NCBI GenBank assembly: GCA_014730295.1
Contig: WJIN01000406.1
Span: forward strand, 1 to 13,364
Source of the DNA: Promethearchaeota archaeon
GTDB taxonomy: Archaea > Asgardarchaeota > Lokiarchaeia > Sigynarchaeales > SOKP01
DNA length: 13,364 nt
Reading direction: 5' to 3'
Every line of letters starts with the position of its first letter. Position 1 is the first letter of the stretch. Shown here in pieces: positions 12,565 to 13,364 of the stretch. The notes under the pieces were generated by a model. That model had not been told where the DNA came from. It saw nothing but the letters and a program-made list of their open reading frames with translations, and did not search any database. Position numbers and translations under genes: made by a program.

Positions 12565-13049
12565 TGGTTCGATATATACGAAAGGGAAAAAAGACGCATG
12601 CAAAAGATGAAAGTTTTGAACAAGATAATGTTGGAGAGGAAAAGGAACGTTTTCAAGTCAGTATAGATTTAATCTCCCTTAAAACGCTCACAGATGAGGA
12701 TATTGGATTTACGGGAGAATTTTATCTTAAGGCGGACGGTCCCGGAAGTGTATTTAAGGGAAGATATCCCAATTCGGGAGAAATCAAACTTGCGAAAAAT
12801 CAAACATTTACTTCAAAAGCAGATATGAATGTATGGAGTCAGTTTGAAACGGTTCGAAGAGGCGAAGACGCCACCTCCACCGTGAAAGTTGAATTGAGAG
12901 AAAAAGATCCATTAAGGAAAGATGAGGTTATTGCAGAACAAGAGATTACCATTAATTTACCTCAAAAGACGAAATACATCATATTACAAGACAAAGATGA
13001 GCAGACGAAAGCCAAATTAAGAATTCAATCCACCCGTACCCGCTATTAA
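12564..13049 (+). CDS. Beta-rich protein with a C2-like motif
   Basis: A 161-residue soluble protein I cannot name with confidence. After a charged, flexible N terminus (1-29, with KGKKTHAKDESFEQD), the rest alternates hydrophobic strands and polar turns (FQVSIDLISLKTL, FTGEFYLKADG, STVKVELREKD, EQEITINLP, TKAKLRIQS), indicating a single beta-sandwich. VELREKDPLRKDEVIAEQEI (109-128) resembles the C2-domain segment V-x-D-x-D-x-x-x-x-D-D-x-I-G-E, keeping Asp115, Asp120 and Glu125 in similar places, so a calcium or lipid-binding C2-like fold is possible. There is no signal peptide or membrane helix. The start has GAGG 7 nt upstream, within a perfect inverted repeat. T-rich DNA follows the stop. 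Being a real gene is likely; the C2 reading is tentative and should not be carried as function. Confidence 0.7.
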   Translation: MVRYIRKGKKTHAKDESFEQDNVGEEKERFQVSIDLISLKTLTDEDIGFTGEFYLKADGPGSVFKGRYPNSGEIKLAKNQTFTSKADMNVWSQFETVRRGEDATSTVKVELREKDPLRKDEVIAEQEITINLPQKTKYIILQDKDEQTKAKLRIQSTRTRY

Positions 13050-13078
13050 GACACATATTATAAAATAAGTTCTAATCA

Positions 13079-13107
13079 TTTTTCTTTATATTTTTTTACA
13101 TTTTTTA
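13079..13107 (+). terminator. Poly-T terminator after the C2-like gene
   Basis: Three T-runs (TTTTTC, TTTTTTTAC, TTTTTTAT) follow 30 bp after the stop at 13049. This is the clearest archaeal-type T-tract terminator in the window. Confidence 0.5.
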
Positions 13108-13198
13108 TATTCATAAAGAACCTCAATATTATAATTAATAGTGCAAAATAGCGCAAATAACATTGATGAGCATTATACTCAATATTTTTAACAAATTA

Positions 13199-13238
13199 CG
13201 AAAGAAGTCCTCTTCCTTTAGGGGGAGGATCAATTTCG
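13199..13238 (+). ncRNA. Candidate structured RNA hairpin
   Basis: CGAAA (13199-13203) pairs with TTTCG (13234-13238). Inside, after a GAAG/TCAA internal loop, TCCTCTTCC (13208-13216) pairs with GGGGGAGGA (13221-13229), with two G-U wobbles, around a TTTA loop. The inner stem is richer in G and C than anything nearby. It could be a leader element, small RNA or terminator. I recognise no known RNA family. Confidence 0.3.
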
Positions 13239-13273
13239 CAGAGTATGTTTTACTAATTGAAGGGACTACCTGC

Positions 13274-13287
13274 TTTTAAATATATAA
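13274..13287 (+). promoter_or_regulatory. Strong TATA box of the gene at the right edge
   Basis: TTTTAAATATATAA is the best TATA match in the window. Transcription would start near 13305, inside an inverted repeat (13290-13311) and at the second copy of TACTAATTGA, about 35 nt before ATG 13341. Confidence 0.5.
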
Positions 13288-13340
13288 GTTCCTCTATACT
13301 AATTGAGAGGAGATTAAAAAGTGCAATTAAGTCAAAAGAG

Positions 13341-13364
13341 ATGACACGAAAGAAAGAACCCACT
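13341..13364 (+). CDS. Possible 5' end of a gene cut by the window edge
   Basis: ATG at 13341 opens eight codons (MTRKKEPT) that run off the window. It lies about 35 nt after the predicted transcription start of a strong TATA box and is preceded by the weak AAGAG. Too little is present to name a product; its existence rests on the promoter and spacing. Confidence 0.35.

Larger units (their letters stand above)
13050..13340 (+). other. 291-bp gap with hairpin, repeats and an edge promoter
   Basis: After the T-tracts, a two-part hairpin lies at 13199-13238. A 10-bp direct repeat, TACTAATTGA, occurs at 13251-13260 and 13297-13306. A strong TATA-like TTTTAAATATATAA is at 13274-13287. TCCTCT (13290-13295) and AGAGGA (13306-13311) form an inverted repeat across the predicted transcription start. 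No coding frame is evident before 13341. Confidence 0.5.

Noticed and set aside
12465..12656. 63-codon minus-strand frame
   Set aside because: Overlaps the start of the C2-like gene and consists of AT-rich intergenic sequence read as Phe/Ile/Leu; judged a shadow.
13163..13345. Box C/D small RNA suggested by TTGATGA and GATGACA
   Set aside because: Neither matches the C box fully, and no properly spaced CTGA D box is present.
1..13364. CRISPR arrays, tRNA or rRNA genes, insertion sequences, integrase or attachment sites
   Set aside because: I saw no regularly spaced long repeats, no cloverleaf-like segment, no rRNA-like block and no transposase or recombinase motifs.

Overview
The window is very AT-rich and looks archaeal. 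Several genes have a TATA-like box about 25-30 nt upstream of the start codon, suggesting leaderless or short-leader mRNAs. One protein belongs to an archaeal RNA-binding family (COG1325 type), and small zinc-ribbon and ribbon-helix-helix (RHH) proteins are common. A protein that aligns with Ras-family GTPases across all five G-motif positions, plus paired 7-TM paralogs, FixC/FixX-like and HdrD-like redox proteins, makes an Asgard (Loki-type) archaeon the best guess. That assignment is inference; no marker gene in the window fixes it.

Layout. 193-954 (+) is a Sir2 deacetylase, convergent with 984-1331 (-), a helix-hairpin-helix plus zinc-ribbon protein. 1431-2153 and 2266-2976 (-) are two diverged 7-TM paralogs. 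After a 438-bp divergent gap, 3415-4644 (+) is an HdrD/GlpC-like iron-sulfur protein. 4689-4880 (-) is a tiny zinc ribbon. 5078-5686 (-) is a degenerate Ras-like protein without a usable P-loop. 5774-6709 (+) is a drug/metabolite exporter. 6964-7173 (+) is an RHH protein and 7221-8513 (-) a soluble histidine kinase. Then come three tandem RHH paralogs, at 8710-8889, 9199-9369 and 9565-9741 (+), all shorter than 60 residues. 9879-11537 and 11555-11824 (+) are a FixC-like flavoprotein and its FixX-like ferredoxin in an operon. 11972-12418 (+) is a COG1325-type RNA-binding protein, 12564-13049 (+) a beta-rich C2-like protein, and the right edge probably carries the first codons of another gene.

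How it fits together. Most genes seem to be transcribed singly; the clear operon is fixC-fixX, with a 17-bp gap and a Shine-Dalgarno sequence. The most unusual part is 6.9-9.8 kb: one RHH protein, a histidine kinase with no response regulator, and three RHH paralogs with near-identical DNA-contact strands. The intervening DNA is rich in perfect inverted repeats placed at promoters and start codons. I read this as a local regulatory island. Whether it controls the adjacent fixCX pair is a hypothesis. No rRNA, tRNA, CRISPR array, insertion sequence or integrase was recognised.
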